Assembly (NCBI GenBank): GCA_021907015.1
Contig: CP091064.1
Location: forward strand, 3,038,001 to 3,102,000
DNA length: 64,000 nt
Source of the DNA: Pectobacterium sp. PL152
GTDB lineage: Bacteria > Pseudomonadota > Gammaproteobacteria > Enterobacterales > Enterobacteriaceae
Direction: 5' to 3'
The position numbers were made by a program, and so were the translations under genes. The notes below the pieces were generated by a model. It searched no databases, was not told the origin of the DNA, and saw nothing but the letters and a program-made list of their open reading frames with translations. Positions 1 to 9,823 of this stretch are shown here, piece after piece (within the stretch, counting starts at the first letter, position 1; each line of letters starts with the position of its first letter).

Positions 1-62
1 CTATCTTCATCAGAGCCCTGCCTCAGTATTCTTGCCATTCTGGATTTGCTATTTATTTTTAC

Positions 63-592
63 CTAAATCTCAGGCAGGTCGATATTATTTTGGGAAAGAA
101 TCATGGCTATTTTTCTTATAAACTCAACCGGAAGCGTTGTTGGTGTTCCATACATATCGACTATTCCGACCTCAACGACACTATCAACAAGAGAAGAAAA
201 TTCTTCAATATCTTGAGATGCAATTGATTGGGCAAGATCTCGCGGCATGTCATCACCCCGGCCATTGAGCGGCAGCAGCGCCCTGTTCTTTCCCATTCAA
301 GCAGACTGCCACTCTCAGGATAACGACTAAGGTGAGCTAGCAACGCATCTATCGAAGGGTGTTGAATCAATTTTGCGTGGCAATAAGCCTGTAAACAGGC
401 GGATGCATAGCGCTGTAAATCCCGTGGGGAAAGCCCTGTCATGTTACTCAACGTCGTTGAAGCCTTCATTTCTTTTGTTTCCACAAAATTAAAATTCTCG
501 AACGTCGGATATTCATCCAAAAATTCATCGCTGCGAATGAAGCCATCGAGTGGCTTATGCTTTTTGGCCGCGAAAATGATGGCATTGATTTT
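63..592 (-). pseudogene. Disrupted hypothetical gene at left edge
   Basis: Two overlapping minus-strand frames form one apparent protein. The upstream frame (about 592 to 270) is rich in aromatic and charged residues, and the downstream frame (about 296 to 63) continues to a stop. They join if one base is added near the stretch around 270-296. The upstream frame is open back to 592 but has no ATG; the only usual start in frame is a TTG at 520, so the 5' end is either missing or lies behind another frame break. I do not recognise the family. The size and acidic character would suit a small cytoplasmic immunity-type protein, but that is only a guess. Confidence 0.4.
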
Positions 593-711
593 TCATCATT
601 TTCCGAATTCACAATTCGCCCGATTAATATCAACGGCCAGCGTAGTTTTCCGAGCTGTTGTCATCACGTTCGGTAATCGCTCTGTTAGCACCAAACGTGA
701 TGATAAGGCAC

Positions 712-1746
712 TTACGCGGCCATGCCTAACCCGACAATATTCGCCGCCAGAATAATGACCATACCGCCGAGAACCAACATGCGTACCGGTTTCTGACCCG
801 CGGCTTTCCATTCCTTAAACAGTAAGCCGACGATACCGCCGCACAGGACATAGAAACTCATGTGCAGCATCCAACTGATATAGGTGTAATCGGCCGGAAT
901 GTTGGCATGTCCCCAGGCATAGAAGAAGAACTGCAAATACCACATGATGCCGCCCAGAATGGCGAAGAGCGCATTGGCAATCAGTAACGGTTTGGCCTGT
1001 GCCAGATCGGCTTTTAATGAAATGCCTTTGCAGGTAGCCAAACGGATGAAACAGAAGCCCAGATTCACGACGGCACCGCCGCCCATAATCACCACGTAGC
1101 TGGGAAGGGCGACATACAGCGCATTGATCCCCAACGTCTGTGCGGCGGTGTGCATGGGTTTTGCGGCGTCCATTGCAAAGGACATACCTGCGGAGAAGAT
1201 GCCGCACATCACGGCCAGAATCAGCCCTCTTTTCAGGTTGAATTCCTCGGCGCGAATGCCGAGTACACGCTCTTTCAGTAAACCCGCGTAGCTAACAATC
1301 GCAACGCCTATGACTGCGACCAGCACGCCCAGTAGCGTCATGCGGCCGCCTGCCGAGCCAAACAGAACCGAGAACTTTCCTTGCAGGACGGGCGTCATCA
1401 GCGTGCCGATAATCAGCGTTACGCCGATGGCGATCCCGATGCCCATCGACATGCCAAGGTAACGCATCGTCAGGCCATAGTTGATATTGCCGATTCCCCA
1501 CATGGCGCCGAAGAGAAAGATGGGGAGTAGGGGCGCCATATCGAACGAACCGTAGTAACGCCAAAAATCGGGAAGTAGCCACCAACTGATGCTCCAGGGC
1601 AGGATAATCCACGAGAAGAACCCGCCCAGCGACCACATGGTTTCCCACGACCAGTTTTTGACCTGCTTAAACGGTGCATAGAAACAGGCCGCGCTTGCCG
1701 CACCGATGAAGTGCCAGAAAATACCAAGGAAAATAGGATCGCTCAT
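712..1746 (-). CDS. rhaT: L-rhamnose-proton symporter RhaT
   Basis: The 344-residue product has the length of enterobacterial RhaT and begins with the typical [20 protein letters not shown] segment. It is very hydrophobic throughout, with about ten likely membrane segments, and carries the glycine-rich [10 protein letters not shown] region seen in this family. RhaT sits in the inner membrane and brings in L-rhamnose with a proton. The frame is intact. The rest of the rhamnose operon (rhaSR, rhaBAD) is not next to it in this window; the neighbour on the 3' side is a disrupted unknown gene. The ATG at 1746 is the natural start. Confidence 0.93.
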   Translation of the reverse strand: MSDPIFLGIFWHFIGAASAACFYAPFKQVKNWSWETMWSLGGFFSWIILPWSISWWLLPDFWRYYGSFDMAPLLPIFLFGAMWGIGNINYGLTMRYLGMSMGIGIAIGVTLIIGTLMTPVLQGKFSVLFGSAGGRMTLLGVLVAVIGVAIVSYAGLLKERVLGIRAEEFNLKRGLILAVMCGIFSAGMSFAMDAAKPMHTAAQTLGINALYVALPSYVVIMGGGAVVNLGFCFIRLATCKGISLKADLAQAKPLLIANALFAILGGIMWYLQFFFYAWGHANIPADYTYISWMLHMSFYVLCGGIVGLLFKEWKAAGQKPVRMLVLGGMVIILAANIVGLGMAA

Positions 1747-2070
1747 GCGTAACCCCTTGTTTTATTTTGTGGTAAGCCTGTATCCGGCTCTGAAGGTAGA
1801 GTGCAGTGTATGATTGTTGCCAGACCTGCTGGCGCCAGACAGTGTAGGAAGGTGAAACAGGGCGAACCTTCAGATGCGTGCCATGAGGATTGGGAGAACG
1901 GCATCGGTTTGAAGGTAGGAGCAGGCAGGATCACAAAACGCGGAATTTATCTCTGGGGCACGGCGGGGAAGTGCATTCTGTAAAGGGAACATTTTGCTCA
2001 AGAATTGATTAACACCACAGCAGGACTTTTCGCTATGATTTCCCTCTTTTCCACCTGCATATAGTGAGTT
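1747..2070. other. Divergent intergenic region rhaT / yqhA
   Basis: This 324-base gap between two divergently transcribed genes must hold both promoters. I see no convincing gene in it. A short open frame at 1801-1983 has no recognisable product. A half CRP-like TGTGA motif is present on the minus strand near 1935, too weak to call as a site. Confidence 0.4.
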
Positions 2071-2628
2071 ATGGAACGTTTTATTGAGAATCTGATGTAT
2101 TCATCGCGCTGGCTGCTTGCCCCTGTTTATCTCGGGCTGTCGCTGGGATTGCTGGCTCTGGCGATCAAGTTTTTCCAGGAGGTGTTCCACGTCCTGCCTA
2201 ACATCCTGGATATTGCTGAAGCGGATTTGGTGCTGGTGTTGCTGTCACTGATCGATATGACGCTGGTTGGCGGGTTGTTGGTGATGGTGATGTTGTCCGG
2301 TTACGAGAACTTTGTCTCGGCGCTGGATATCTCCAAAGGCAGAGAAAAGCTGAACTGGCTCGGTAAGATGGACTCCGGCTCGCTGAAAAATAAAGTGGCT
2401 GCCTCTATTGTCGCTATCTCGTCTATCCACCTGCTGCGTGTGTTCATGGATGCCCGCAATATCCCGGATAACAAGCTGATGTGGTATGTGATTATCCATT
2501 TGACGTTTGTGCTGTCTGCGCTCGTCATGGGGTATCTGGATCGCATGTCGCGTTACGAAAAAGTAAAGCAGCATAATCAACGCCGCACGGTTTGCGTAGC
2601 CAGAAGAAAGAAGCGATCCTATTGTTAA
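2071..2628 (+). CDS. yqhA: UPF0114 family inner-membrane protein YqhA
   Basis: The product starts [20 protein letters not shown] and contains the [15 protein letters not shown] and [20 protein letters not shown] segments that mark the UPF0114 (TIGR00645) family. Three to four membrane helices are visible. The protein is 185 residues, about twenty longer than the usual YqhA; the extra, basic C-terminal tail after YLDRMSR may be real or may reflect a frame break close to the normal stop. The function of the family is unknown. The gene is followed 42 bases later by the curA-like gene on the same strand. Confidence 0.88.
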   Translation: MERFIENLMYSSRWLLAPVYLGLSLGLLALAIKFFQEVFHVLPNILDIAEADLVLVLLSLIDMTLVGGLLVMVMLSGYENFVSALDISKGREKLNWLGKMDSGSLKNKVAASIVAISSIHLLRVFMDARNIPDNKLMWYVIIHLTFVLSALVMGYLDRMSRYEKVKQHNQRRTVCVARRKKRSYC

Positions 2629-2670
2629 CGAAGTGATTTTATCAACGCGCTTTGTCTAATGGAGGATATT

Positions 2671-3707
2671 ATGCCGCAAACCGATCGCATTAACCGCCGT
2701 GTGGTTTTGGCTCAACGCCCGCACGGCGCGCCGACACAAGAGAATTTTCGTCTGGAACAGCAGGCAGTTCCATCCGTAGATGCGGGGCAAGTGCTGCTGC
2801 GCTCCGTGTTTCTTTCCTCGATCCTTATATGCGTGGCCGCATGAGCGACGCCCCCTCTTATGCCAAACCCGTCGAACTGAATGACGTGATGGTCGGTGGA
2901 ACCATCAGCCGCGTGGTAGAGTCAAAACACCTGGATTATCAGACGGGTGACTGGGTGCTGTCCTTCAGCGGCTGGCAGGATTATGCAGTTTCTGACGGCA
3001 AAGGATTAACCAATCTGGGGCAGTCGCCGACCAATCCTTCCTACGCGCTGGGCGTGCTGGGGATGCCGGGCTTCACCGCGTATATGGGGCTGACGGATAT
3101 CGGCCAGCCGAAAACGGGTGAAACTTTGGTGGTAGCCGCCGCGACTGGTCCGGTCGGCGCGACGGTTACCAGATCGGGAAATTGAAAGGCTGCCGCGTTG
3201 TTGGCGTAGCTGGCGGGGCGGAGAAAAATGTCGCTACGCGGTTGAGGTTCTGGGGTTTGATGTTTGCCTCGATCACCGGGCGGATGATTTTGCAGAACAG
3301 CTGAAACAAGCCTGCCCGCAGGGCATCGATATTTACTTTGAAAACGTCGGCGGGAAAGTCTTTGATGCTGTGCTGCCGTTGTTGAATACCTCGGCACGTA
3401 TTCCAGTGTGCGGATTAGTCTCTGGCTACAATGCAACAGTCCTGCCGGACGGGCCGGATCGTTTAGCGCTGCTGATGGGGACGATCCTGAAGAAACGCAT
3501 TCGGATGCAGGGATTCATCATTTTTGATGATTATGGTCATCGCTTTGATGAGTTCTGGAAGGATGTGTCGCCGTGGGTGGAAGAAGGTAAGATCAAATAT
3601 CGGGAAGAGATCGTCGACGGCTTGAAAACGCTCCCGAAGCCTTTATCGGCCTGCTGCACGGCCGCAACTTCGGCAAATTAGTGGTCAGAGTCGGACCGGA
3701 TGCGTAA
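2671..3707 (+). pseudogene. curA: NADPH-dependent oxidoreductase, CurA-like (frame-broken)
   Basis: Four reading-frame segments together spell one medium-chain dehydrogenase/reductase like E. coli CurA (YncB): DPYMRGRMS near 2820, GVLGMPGFTAYMGLTDIGQP near 3050-3110, the nucleotide-binding AAATGPVGATV near 3135, KLKGCRVVGVAGG, then FENVGGKVFDAVLPLLNTSA and NFGKLVVRVG to the stop at 3707. The frame changes near 2820, 3172, 3225 and 3625; at three of these adding one base restores the family sequence. The start chosen is ATG 2671, six bases after a GGAGG. The family reduces the double bond of enones with NADPH. Because every segment is well conserved, sequence error is more likely than true decay. 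Confidence 0.75.
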
Positions 3708-3794
3708 CGACAGACGCGCAATCGCGTTGACGAAAAGCGAGTTGGCGTAAAAATTGCCTGATCCCCTGCGTTATCGTTGCGGGGGAGAAGGCCA

Positions 3795-4619
3795 ATGCAT
3801 CCTGATTCTGCGTCGTTTCGCGTACGGCCATTGCAGCCGTGGTTCGTCATCAACGCGGCGGAAGATTACCTGAAGAAAAGCGTCAGTCAGTCACCGATTG
3901 CCCATTTTTACAGTTTTACGGTCGATCGCGCCGAACCGATGACGCTGGCCGTGCCGGACGGCAGTGTCGATCTGTTGCTGCATTGCTGTCCTGAAGCACC
4001 CAGCGGGCGCGTTTGCGGCAGTACCACATCGGCGCAGATTACCCGGCTGATGCCGGGAGAACGCTATTTTGGCGTGCGCTTTATGCCGGGGATCATGCCA
4101 GCCTTTCTCGACCTGTCGCCGGGGGAATTGGCGGGGCAGGAGATCCCTTTTGATGAGGTCGCGCCCGATACGCCGCGTCTGCTGAGACGCTTGGTGAACA
4201 CCCATGACTTTAACGAACAGGTCAGCCTGTTTCTGCACTATTTTTCCTACTGGACGACCCGCTCGGCACCGCCGCTTTTACTACAAATCATCGACCTGAT
4301 TATGGCGCACGACGGTAAAATCAGGGTGGATGAGCTGGAGCGGAAGACGCTCTATTCCGCGCGTTATATTCATCGTCTATTTCATGATAATTGCGGGATG
4401 TCGCCCAAAACATTCTGCCGTACGATTCGTTTCCAGCGGGCGCTCGCGCTACTCAATCAGGGTAATATCGACAGTCTGACCATGCTGGCGCAGCACCTTG
4501 AATATGCCGATCAGTCACATTTTTTTCGTGAATTCAAAGCATTTGCCTCCTGCTCGCCGCAGCACTATCTGGCTCGACTACAGGCTGCGCGCTACCAATA
4601 TCGTATTCGCCAATGTTGA
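3795..4619 (+). CDS. AraC-family transcriptional regulator
   Basis: The protein of about 274 residues has an N-terminal sensing half (with VPDGSVDLLLHCC and FGVRFMPG, typical of the AraC subgroup with a small-ligand N-domain) and a C-terminal double helix-turn-helix: YSARYIHRLFHDNCGMSPK followed by the second helix and DQSHFFREFKAF. I start it at ATG 3795 because GGGGGAGAAG lies just upstream; a longer frame from 3777 is possible. It lies 199 bases upstream of the aminotransferase-dehydrogenase-permease operon on the same strand and is the obvious candidate regulator of it. The ligand is unknown. Confidence 0.85.
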   Translation: MHPDSASFRVRPLQPWFVINAAEDYLKKSVSQSPIAHFYSFTVDRAEPMTLAVPDGSVDLLLHCCPEAPSGRVCGSTTSAQITRLMPGERYFGVRFMPGIMPAFLDLSPGELAGQEIPFDEVAPDTPRLLRRLVNTHDFNEQVSLFLHYFSYWTTRSAPPLLLQIIDLIMAHDGKIRVDELERKTLYSARYIHRLFHDNCGMSPKTFCRTIRFQRALALLNQGNIDSLTMLAQHLEYADQSHFFREFKAFASCSPQHYLARLQAARYQYRIRQC

Positions 4620-4818
4620 GCCCATCTCTGGTGAGATTCACACGGTGGCACAGTTCACCCCGCGCCGCTTTTTTTGGGGCAGACTGCACCAAAAAGACGC
4701 TATCGCTGCACTGTGGCGTGTGCCGATTTATTCTATTTTCCCCGCGTTGCCCCTTGCTATAAACGCTTCACACCGTGCGTTATCGCACATTTATCTAGTG
4801 AAGATTGTGAGGTTTTTT

Positions 4819-6189
4819 ATGGCACAGGCAAAAGACATCGTACCGGGTTTTTACACCATTGATGACGCGATCGCACTGGATGGCGAAACGACGCGCGCGC
4901 TGCAATTAACCCACCTGAACCGCATGCGCTCTTTGGATGGTCATGCCAAATATTTTGTTCGGGCGGAAGGCAGCACTTTCATCGATGACAAAGGTGAAAA
5001 GCATCTGGATATGATTGGCGCGGTCGGGGTGGTGACTGTCGGTAATAACAATGAATTTGTGTGGTCCTGTTTGCAGAAATGTTTCGATAACCGCCTCTTC
5101 ATGATGGGCGCGATTTCCTATCACAACGTGGCGGCGGCGCTGGCGCACAACATGGCGCTGCTCTCGCCACAGGGCAAATTGACCAAGATGGGGACGGCGA
5201 CCGGAGGCGCGGAGGCGATCGAAGGGATGATCAAACTGGTCAAGCTTGGTACCCGACATAAAACACATAAGACCCACCTGCTGGCGACGCTTGGCGCCTT
5301 TCACGGTAAGACGTCTGGCGCGGTGTCGCTCGGCGGTAAGGATAAGTGGCGGGCGGGGCAGCAGCCGACATTAGGCAATATCGATCATGTTGCTTACGGT
5401 TCGGTCACGGAGCTGGAAAATGCGTTGGCGACAGGAAAATACAAGGCGTTCGTGGTGGAACCCATTCAGGGGGAAGGCGGCATTATCGTGCCTCCGGCGG
5501 GTTACCTGAAAGCGGCTCGCGAGCTGTGTGACCGTTATGACACGCTGCTGGTGCTGGACGAGATTCAGTGTGGCGCGGCGCGTACCGGTAAGTTCTGGTG
5601 TTGTGAACATGATGACGTAGTGCCGGATTGCATTGTGTTCGCCAAAGGTTTATCCGGCGGGCTGGTACCGTTTGGCGGTTATCTGTGTACGGAAAGCTTG
5701 TATGAAGCGGCATATGGCACCATCGAAACCTGCTATCACCACACGGCCACCTATCAGGAAAATACCTTGAGTGCGGCAGCGGCGCTGGGTTCCTTGCAGT
5801 TCATCATCGAACACGATCTGTGTGGCATGGCGGAACGTAAAGGCGCGTTAATGATGCAGCGGCTCTATGACATTCAGGCTCGTCATCCGCAGGTGATCAA
5901 AGAAGTGCGCGGCAAAGGGCTGATGATTGGCATTGAGTTTGGTCGTTTGCCGGAGACGCTACATGCCAGCATGGGAGAATACTATTCGGCGGCGATCGCC
6001 GGTCTGCTGGTAGAGAAATGGCGTATTCAGGTGAATTTCACCATCAATAATCTGGCGGTATTCCGCTTCCTGCCTCCGCTGACGATTAGCGAAGAAGAGC
6101 TCGATTATGCGCTGAACGCGTTTGAATCTGCCCTGAACAGCGTGCTTGAACAGGTTGAGCAGGCCAATACGTCAGTCATGACGGCGTGA
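4819..6189 (+). CDS. Class III aminotransferase (PLP-dependent)
   Basis: The 456-residue product has class III aminotransferase features: TGGAEAIEGMIKL, the FHGKTSGAVSL segment, VEPIQGEGGI, the PLP-binding DEIQCGAARTGKFW, and the Schiff-base lysine in IVFAKGLSGG. An upstream extension of the open frame (to 4498) overlaps the AraC gene and is not part of the protein; ATG 4819 follows a GAGG. It is followed after ten bases by an iron-type alcohol dehydrogenase and then an APC permease, so it probably removes the amino group of an imported amine or amino acid, giving an aldehyde for the neighbour to reduce. The substrate cannot be read from the sequence; putrescine, GABA or a related omega-amine are candidates. 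Confidence 0.85.
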   Translation: MAQAKDIVPGFYTIDDAIALDGETTRALQLTHLNRMRSLDGHAKYFVRAEGSTFIDDKGEKHLDMIGAVGVVTVGNNNEFVWSCLQKCFDNRLFMMGAISYHNVAAALAHNMALLSPQGKLTKMGTATGGAEAIEGMIKLVKLGTRHKTHKTHLLATLGAFHGKTSGAVSLGGKDKWRAGQQPTLGNIDHVAYGSVTELENALATGKYKAFVVEPIQGEGGIIVPPAGYLKAARELCDRYDTLLVLDEIQCGAARTGKFWCCEHDDVVPDCIVFAKGLSGGLVPFGGYLCTESLYEAAYGTIETCYHHTATYQENTLSAAAALGSLQFIIEHDLCGMAERKGALMMQRLYDIQARHPQVIKEVRGKGLMIGIEFGRLPETLHASMGEYYSAAIAGLLVEKWRIQVNFTINNLAVFRFLPPLTISEEELDYALNAFESALNSVLEQVEQANTSVMTA

Positions 6190-6199
6190 GGAGGCGGCG

Positions 6200-7354
6200 A
6201 TGACATTTATCTATTCGCAGCCGGTCAAACTGTGTATCGGCAGAGGGGAAGTTGCCCGAGTGGGCGAAGAAGTGGCGATGTTGGGGAGCCGCGTGCTGCT
6301 GGTGACGGGAAAAACCAGCTGTCGCCAAACCGGGTTACTGACGCGTCTGACCGACCTGCTGACGCAGAGCGGCGTGCGCTGGGTGTTATTCGACAGTATT
6401 GAAGCAAACCCCCTTACCACGACGGTGGATGACGGTGCGGCCCTGGCGCGCGAGCAGCAGTGTGATGTGGTGCTTGGCGTGGGGGGCGGCAGCGTAATGG
6501 ATGCCGCCAAAGGCATTGCGTTTATGGCATGCCATTCGGGGAAACTGCTGGACTACCTGTCGCAACCCCCGGCACCTGCTGCGACGTTGCCGCTGGTGTT
6601 GGTGACGACAACGGCGGGGACGGGGAGTGAAGGCAACTGTGTCGCCGTCTTCACCAATCCTGAAACTCACGACAAACCCGCGTTTTTCTCACCGGCGTTG
6701 TACGCCCGAACAGCGATTGTCGATCCGACGCTAATGGTCACGCAATCATCCCGCATGGTGGCGGCGACGGGCTTCGACGCGCTCAGCCATAACATCGAAG
6801 CGCGGGTTGGCAAGTTCTGTAATCCGATGACGGAAATCATGGCTGAACGCGCGATTCGACTGTTGACCACGTATCTACCGCGAGTTTGTCGGGATGTGAC
6901 CGATCTGGACGCCTGGGATCAGGTGTGTTGGGCGAATACGCTTGGCGGAATGGCGATTGGGATGTCGGCCTGTGGCTTGCCGCATGCGATGGAACATCCG
7001 TTGAGTGGGCTATACAACATCACACACGGCGAGGGATTGGCAGCGCTGTATCCGGCCTTGATGCGTTTTTCCTGTGTGGAAAATACCGCTGGCTTTGCTG
7101 CGGTGACGTGCGCAATGAGCGATAGCGTGACGCATCTTGATGAATCCGAACGTGCTAGCCACAGCGTCTATCTGGTGCAGCGTTTTCTGGAAAACATCGG
7201 GTTGACGTTTACGCTGCGCGATCTGGGTGTGCGTGAACAGGATATTCCCTGGCTGGCGGACAACTGCGTGCAGACGATGGGGGTGAGCCTGGAACAGAAT
7301 CCGCGCTGGGCATCACGGCAGGACATCGAAGCGCTGTATCGCACTTGCTTGTAA
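6200..7354 (+). CDS. Iron-containing alcohol dehydrogenase
   Basis: The 384-residue protein is a group III (iron-type) alcohol dehydrogenase. It has the NAD-binding GVGGGSVMDAAKGIAFM near residue 95, TTTAGTGSE near 140, and the metal-ligand region with GLPHAMEHPL and ITHGEGLAAL near 265-285, which supplies the histidines of this family. It starts at ATG 6200 after an AGGAGGCGG ribosome site, ten bases past the aminotransferase. In this context it would interconvert the aldehyde made by the aminotransferase and the matching alcohol (inference). Confidence 0.88.
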   Translation: MTFIYSQPVKLCIGRGEVARVGEEVAMLGSRVLLVTGKTSCRQTGLLTRLTDLLTQSGVRWVLFDSIEANPLTTTVDDGAALAREQQCDVVLGVGGGSVMDAAKGIAFMACHSGKLLDYLSQPPAPAATLPLVLVTTTAGTGSEGNCVAVFTNPETHDKPAFFSPALYARTAIVDPTLMVTQSSRMVAATGFDALSHNIEARVGKFCNPMTEIMAERAIRLLTTYLPRVCRDVTDLDAWDQVCWANTLGGMAIGMSACGLPHAMEHPLSGLYNITHGEGLAALYPALMRFSCVENTAGFAAVTCAMSDSVTHLDESERASHSVYLVQRFLENIGLTFTLRDLGVREQDIPWLADNCVQTMGVSLEQNPRWASRQDIEALYRTCL

Positions 7355-7438
7355 GGTGCTGTGGCAGCAAGGGATTTACCATCGACCCGATTGCGCGACA
7401 TCACGCTATCTGGTTCGTTTTGTGTATCCGGGGGCAAG

Positions 7439-8842
7439 ATGAATACTCATCAATTGAAAAAGAACAGCCTGGGGCTGTGGTCGTTGGTCTTCTTTGTTGT
7501 GGCTGCTGCCTCACCGTTGACCGGTGTGGTAGGCGGTCTGCCCGTTGCGATCTCCGCTGGCAACGGGGCGGGAATCCCAGCGGTGTACCTGATGGCTGGC
7601 GGTATACTGCTGATTTTCTCTTTTGGCTATATCGCCATGAGCCGCTATGTGACTAACGCCGGCGCATTTTATAGCTACATCACGCTGGGATTGGGGCGCC
7701 GTGCGGGCTTTAGTGCGTTATCCGTCGCGCTGCTGGCCTATTTTGCCATTCAGATTGCGGTGGTTGCGATGTTTGGCTTCTTCAGCAGCATGTATTTACA
7801 AGAACATCTTGGTATTGAACTGCCGTGGTGGGGCTACAGCGTAGCGATGCTGTTGCTGATGTGCCTGTTGGGGATTGAGAGTGTGGAGGTCGGCGGGCGC
7901 GTACTCGGCGTACTGATGCTGATGGAAGTGGGCATCATGCTGGTGGTGGATATTGCGGTACTGCTGTCGCATGATACACCGCCGCTCACGCTGGAGGCGT
8001 TTTCGCCCAGTGTGATTAATCAAGGTAGCATTGGCATTGCGCTGATTTTCAGTATCGCTGCGTTTATAGGATTTGAATCCACAGCGATCTACGGTGAAGA
8101 GTGCCGTAACCCGGAGAAAACGATTCCTCGTGCGACGCTGGCTGCAGTCATCTTGATTATGCTGTTCTTTGCCTTCACCAGTTGGATGATGGTGCAAGCC
8201 TATGGGGTGGGTCAGGTACAGCTGCAGGCGATCAACGATCCTGGACGCTTTATCTTAAACGTATCGACCGCACTGGTTGGGAAATGGTCCGAACAGATGA
8301 TATCGCTGTTGTTGATCACCAGTCTGTTTGCTGCGGCTCAGGCGTTTCACAATAACATCTCTCGCTATCTGTTTAGCATCGGGCGTGACGGCGTGTTGTC
8401 GACCAAACTTGCGCAGGTGAGTGAAAATAAAGGGACGCCTTACGTGGCGAGTATCGTTCAAACTATCGTTGTGTTGGCCGTGCTGTGCGCGATGGTGGTA
8501 GCTGATCTCGATCCGATGATGCAGATCTTCGCGTTGGGATCGGCGATCGCGACGATGGCGATTCTGCTGCTTCAGGTCGGTGTATCGCTGGCGGTTATTC
8601 GTTTCTTCCAGCGTGAAACCCAGCATCCGGTTTCGGCATGGAGCCGCCTGTGGGCACCGATTATCTCGACGGCGGCGATGCTCTCGGCATTAATTATGGT
8701 CGTTAGAAACGTTGATGTTCTGAGCGGCTCATCATCCCAGATCGTTTCACTGTTGCCTTGGGGCGTGTTTGGCATCGCCATCATGGGCTACCTGTCCGCC
8801 AGCCGCGTACGTATCCCGTCGCCGCAGGAAAATATGCCGTAA
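7439..8842 (+). CDS. APC-family amino acid/amine permease
   Basis: The 467-residue protein is an inner-membrane permease of the amino acid-polyamine-organocation superfamily. The N-terminus carries the family signature SPLTGVVGGLPVAISAGNG, and GFESTAIYGEECRNPEKTIP near residue 215 is the conserved APC loop. About twelve membrane segments are visible. ATG 7439 after GGGGGCAAG is chosen over an upstream in-frame start at 7361. It closes the operon with the aminotransferase and alcohol dehydrogenase and probably imports their substrate. Confidence 0.87.
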   Translation: MNTHQLKKNSLGLWSLVFFVVAAASPLTGVVGGLPVAISAGNGAGIPAVYLMAGGILLIFSFGYIAMSRYVTNAGAFYSYITLGLGRRAGFSALSVALLAYFAIQIAVVAMFGFFSSMYLQEHLGIELPWWGYSVAMLLLMCLLGIESVEVGGRVLGVLMLMEVGIMLVVDIAVLLSHDTPPLTLEAFSPSVINQGSIGIALIFSIAAFIGFESTAIYGEECRNPEKTIPRATLAAVILIMLFFAFTSWMMVQAYGVGQVQLQAINDPGRFILNVSTALVGKWSEQMISLLLITSLFAAAQAFHNNISRYLFSIGRDGVLSTKLAQVSENKGTPYVASIVQTIVVLAVLCAMVVADLDPMMQIFALGSAIATMAILLLQVGVSLAVIRFFQRETQHPVSAWSRLWAPIISTAAMLSALIMVVRNVDVLSGSSSQIVSLLPWGVFGIAIMGYLSASRVRIPSPQENMP

Positions 8843-8976
8843 GTTCACGATAACCAACCGGGCTTATGAGGGGATATGAGTCCGGTTTGTTGGTGAGTGC
8901 TTTTTAAATTATTGGCAGAAGTTAAAGCGGATATAAAAACTCCATAGATAATAAAATAACATGATGATGTAAGTGA

Positions 8977-9207
8977 TTATCCTATCCATGCTTTTTTTAC
9001 AAAAAAGAAAGGAATGGATAGGGGAATAATAATAAACGCAAAGGAACCGTCGGAATCTGATTCAGGTATCTCACAGAGATCTCTTATTTCTACCCCATCA
9101 ACCATCCCTTCATAGTCTCTTATTGATGTGACCAATATGATTAGAGCGCAGAGAATTGAATAGAGATAAAAACAGAGAGTAAAGAGTAATGTATTTATGT
9201 TTTTCAT
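8977..9207 (-). CDS. Small two-helix membrane protein, hcp island
   Basis: A 76-residue protein with an N-terminal hydrophobic helix, an acidic middle containing DLCEIPESDSDGS, and a second hydrophobic helix ending in a lysine. Its ATG overlaps the stop of the preceding frame (ATGA at 9204-9207), which argues for a co-transcribed gene. It is very AT-rich. It lies at the 3' end of the orphan hcp island, where immunity or accessory proteins are common, but I do not recognise a family and its function is unknown. Confidence 0.5.
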   Translation of the reverse strand: MKNINTLLFTLCFYLYSILCALIILVTSIRDYEGMVDGVEIRDLCEIPESDSDGSFAFIIIPLSIPFFFVKKAWIG

Positions 9208-9407
9208 AGTGCATTATCTGTACGGACAGAGGCTAACTCGTCTATAGAAAAACATAAGACCGAATAGAAATGAAAATTGACGTCATAAATGTAGTAATTT
9301 TTTATTAACATTTTATCCAGTGCCTGATTTTTATTTTTTCTTGGTAGTGGCGATAAGTAAAAACTAATCGTTTTTCTCAAATGAAATAATAATGACTTTT
9401 CTTTCAT
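9204..9407 (-). CDS. Possible small hypothetical protein, hcp island
   Basis: An open frame of 67 codons, lysine-rich at the N-terminus and aromatic-rich in the middle. Support is the ATGA overlap with the next gene. Against it, its first 44 bases overlap the rebuilt end of the gene before it in another frame, and the region has several frame breaks, so it may be a downstream-starting remnant or no gene at all. Confidence 0.28.
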   Translation of the reverse strand: MKEKSLLFHLRKTISFYLSPLPRKNKNQALDKMLIKNYYIYDVNFHFYSVLCFSIDELASVRTDNAL

Positions 9408-9807
9408 TATCTTGTATTAATCTAACTCTATCATCTCCTTTTTCCAAATTTCCCCTCCTTTAATCCAAAAGATATCCTCATGCTTTTTGAATCCCAATTT
9501 ATTAAGGTAATTGACTAGTTCTGATTTTTTTAAGATCAACATTTGAAAATAATACGCTATTAATTAATCCAGATGTTCCGTCAGGGGAATCATATTCAAT
9601 AGAGTAGTTTGTTGAGATAAATGGCATTCCTTTTATTTCTTTCAAAGTGAGTAAGTAATATTTTACATAGTTATCTTTCGTATAAGAGTAGCTGGTATTA
9701 ACGAAAAGATACGCTAATACTAAAATCAACCCCATGCATGTAATAAAGAAAGCAATAATTTTAATAATGTTACTCGATTTGAATAGTGACACGACTATGT
9801 TATTCAC
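9364..9807 (-). pseudogene. Membrane-anchored hypothetical protein, immunity-like (frame-broken)
   Basis: The first frame (9807-9502) gives an N-terminal membrane anchor followed by a periplasmic-type domain with KYYLLTLKEIKGMPFIS. Adding a base in a run of A near 9524 lets the protein continue (SELVNYLNKLGFKKHEDIFW), and a further shift in the G run near 9445 gives a coherent end (DDRVRLIQDNERKVIIISFE) at a stop at 9364. The YY-LT-KEI-P-S pattern is shared with the next gene upstream, so the two are paralogues. A pair of membrane-anchored paralogues behind hcp and an unknown gene fits immunity proteins (inference). Confidence 0.5.
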
Positions 9808-9823
9808 TCAATCATAGTATTAA

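Noticed and set aside
4498-4818. Long N-terminal extension of the aminotransferase frame
   Set aside because: It overlaps the AraC gene in another frame and the family starts at the ATG at 4819, which has a ribosome site.
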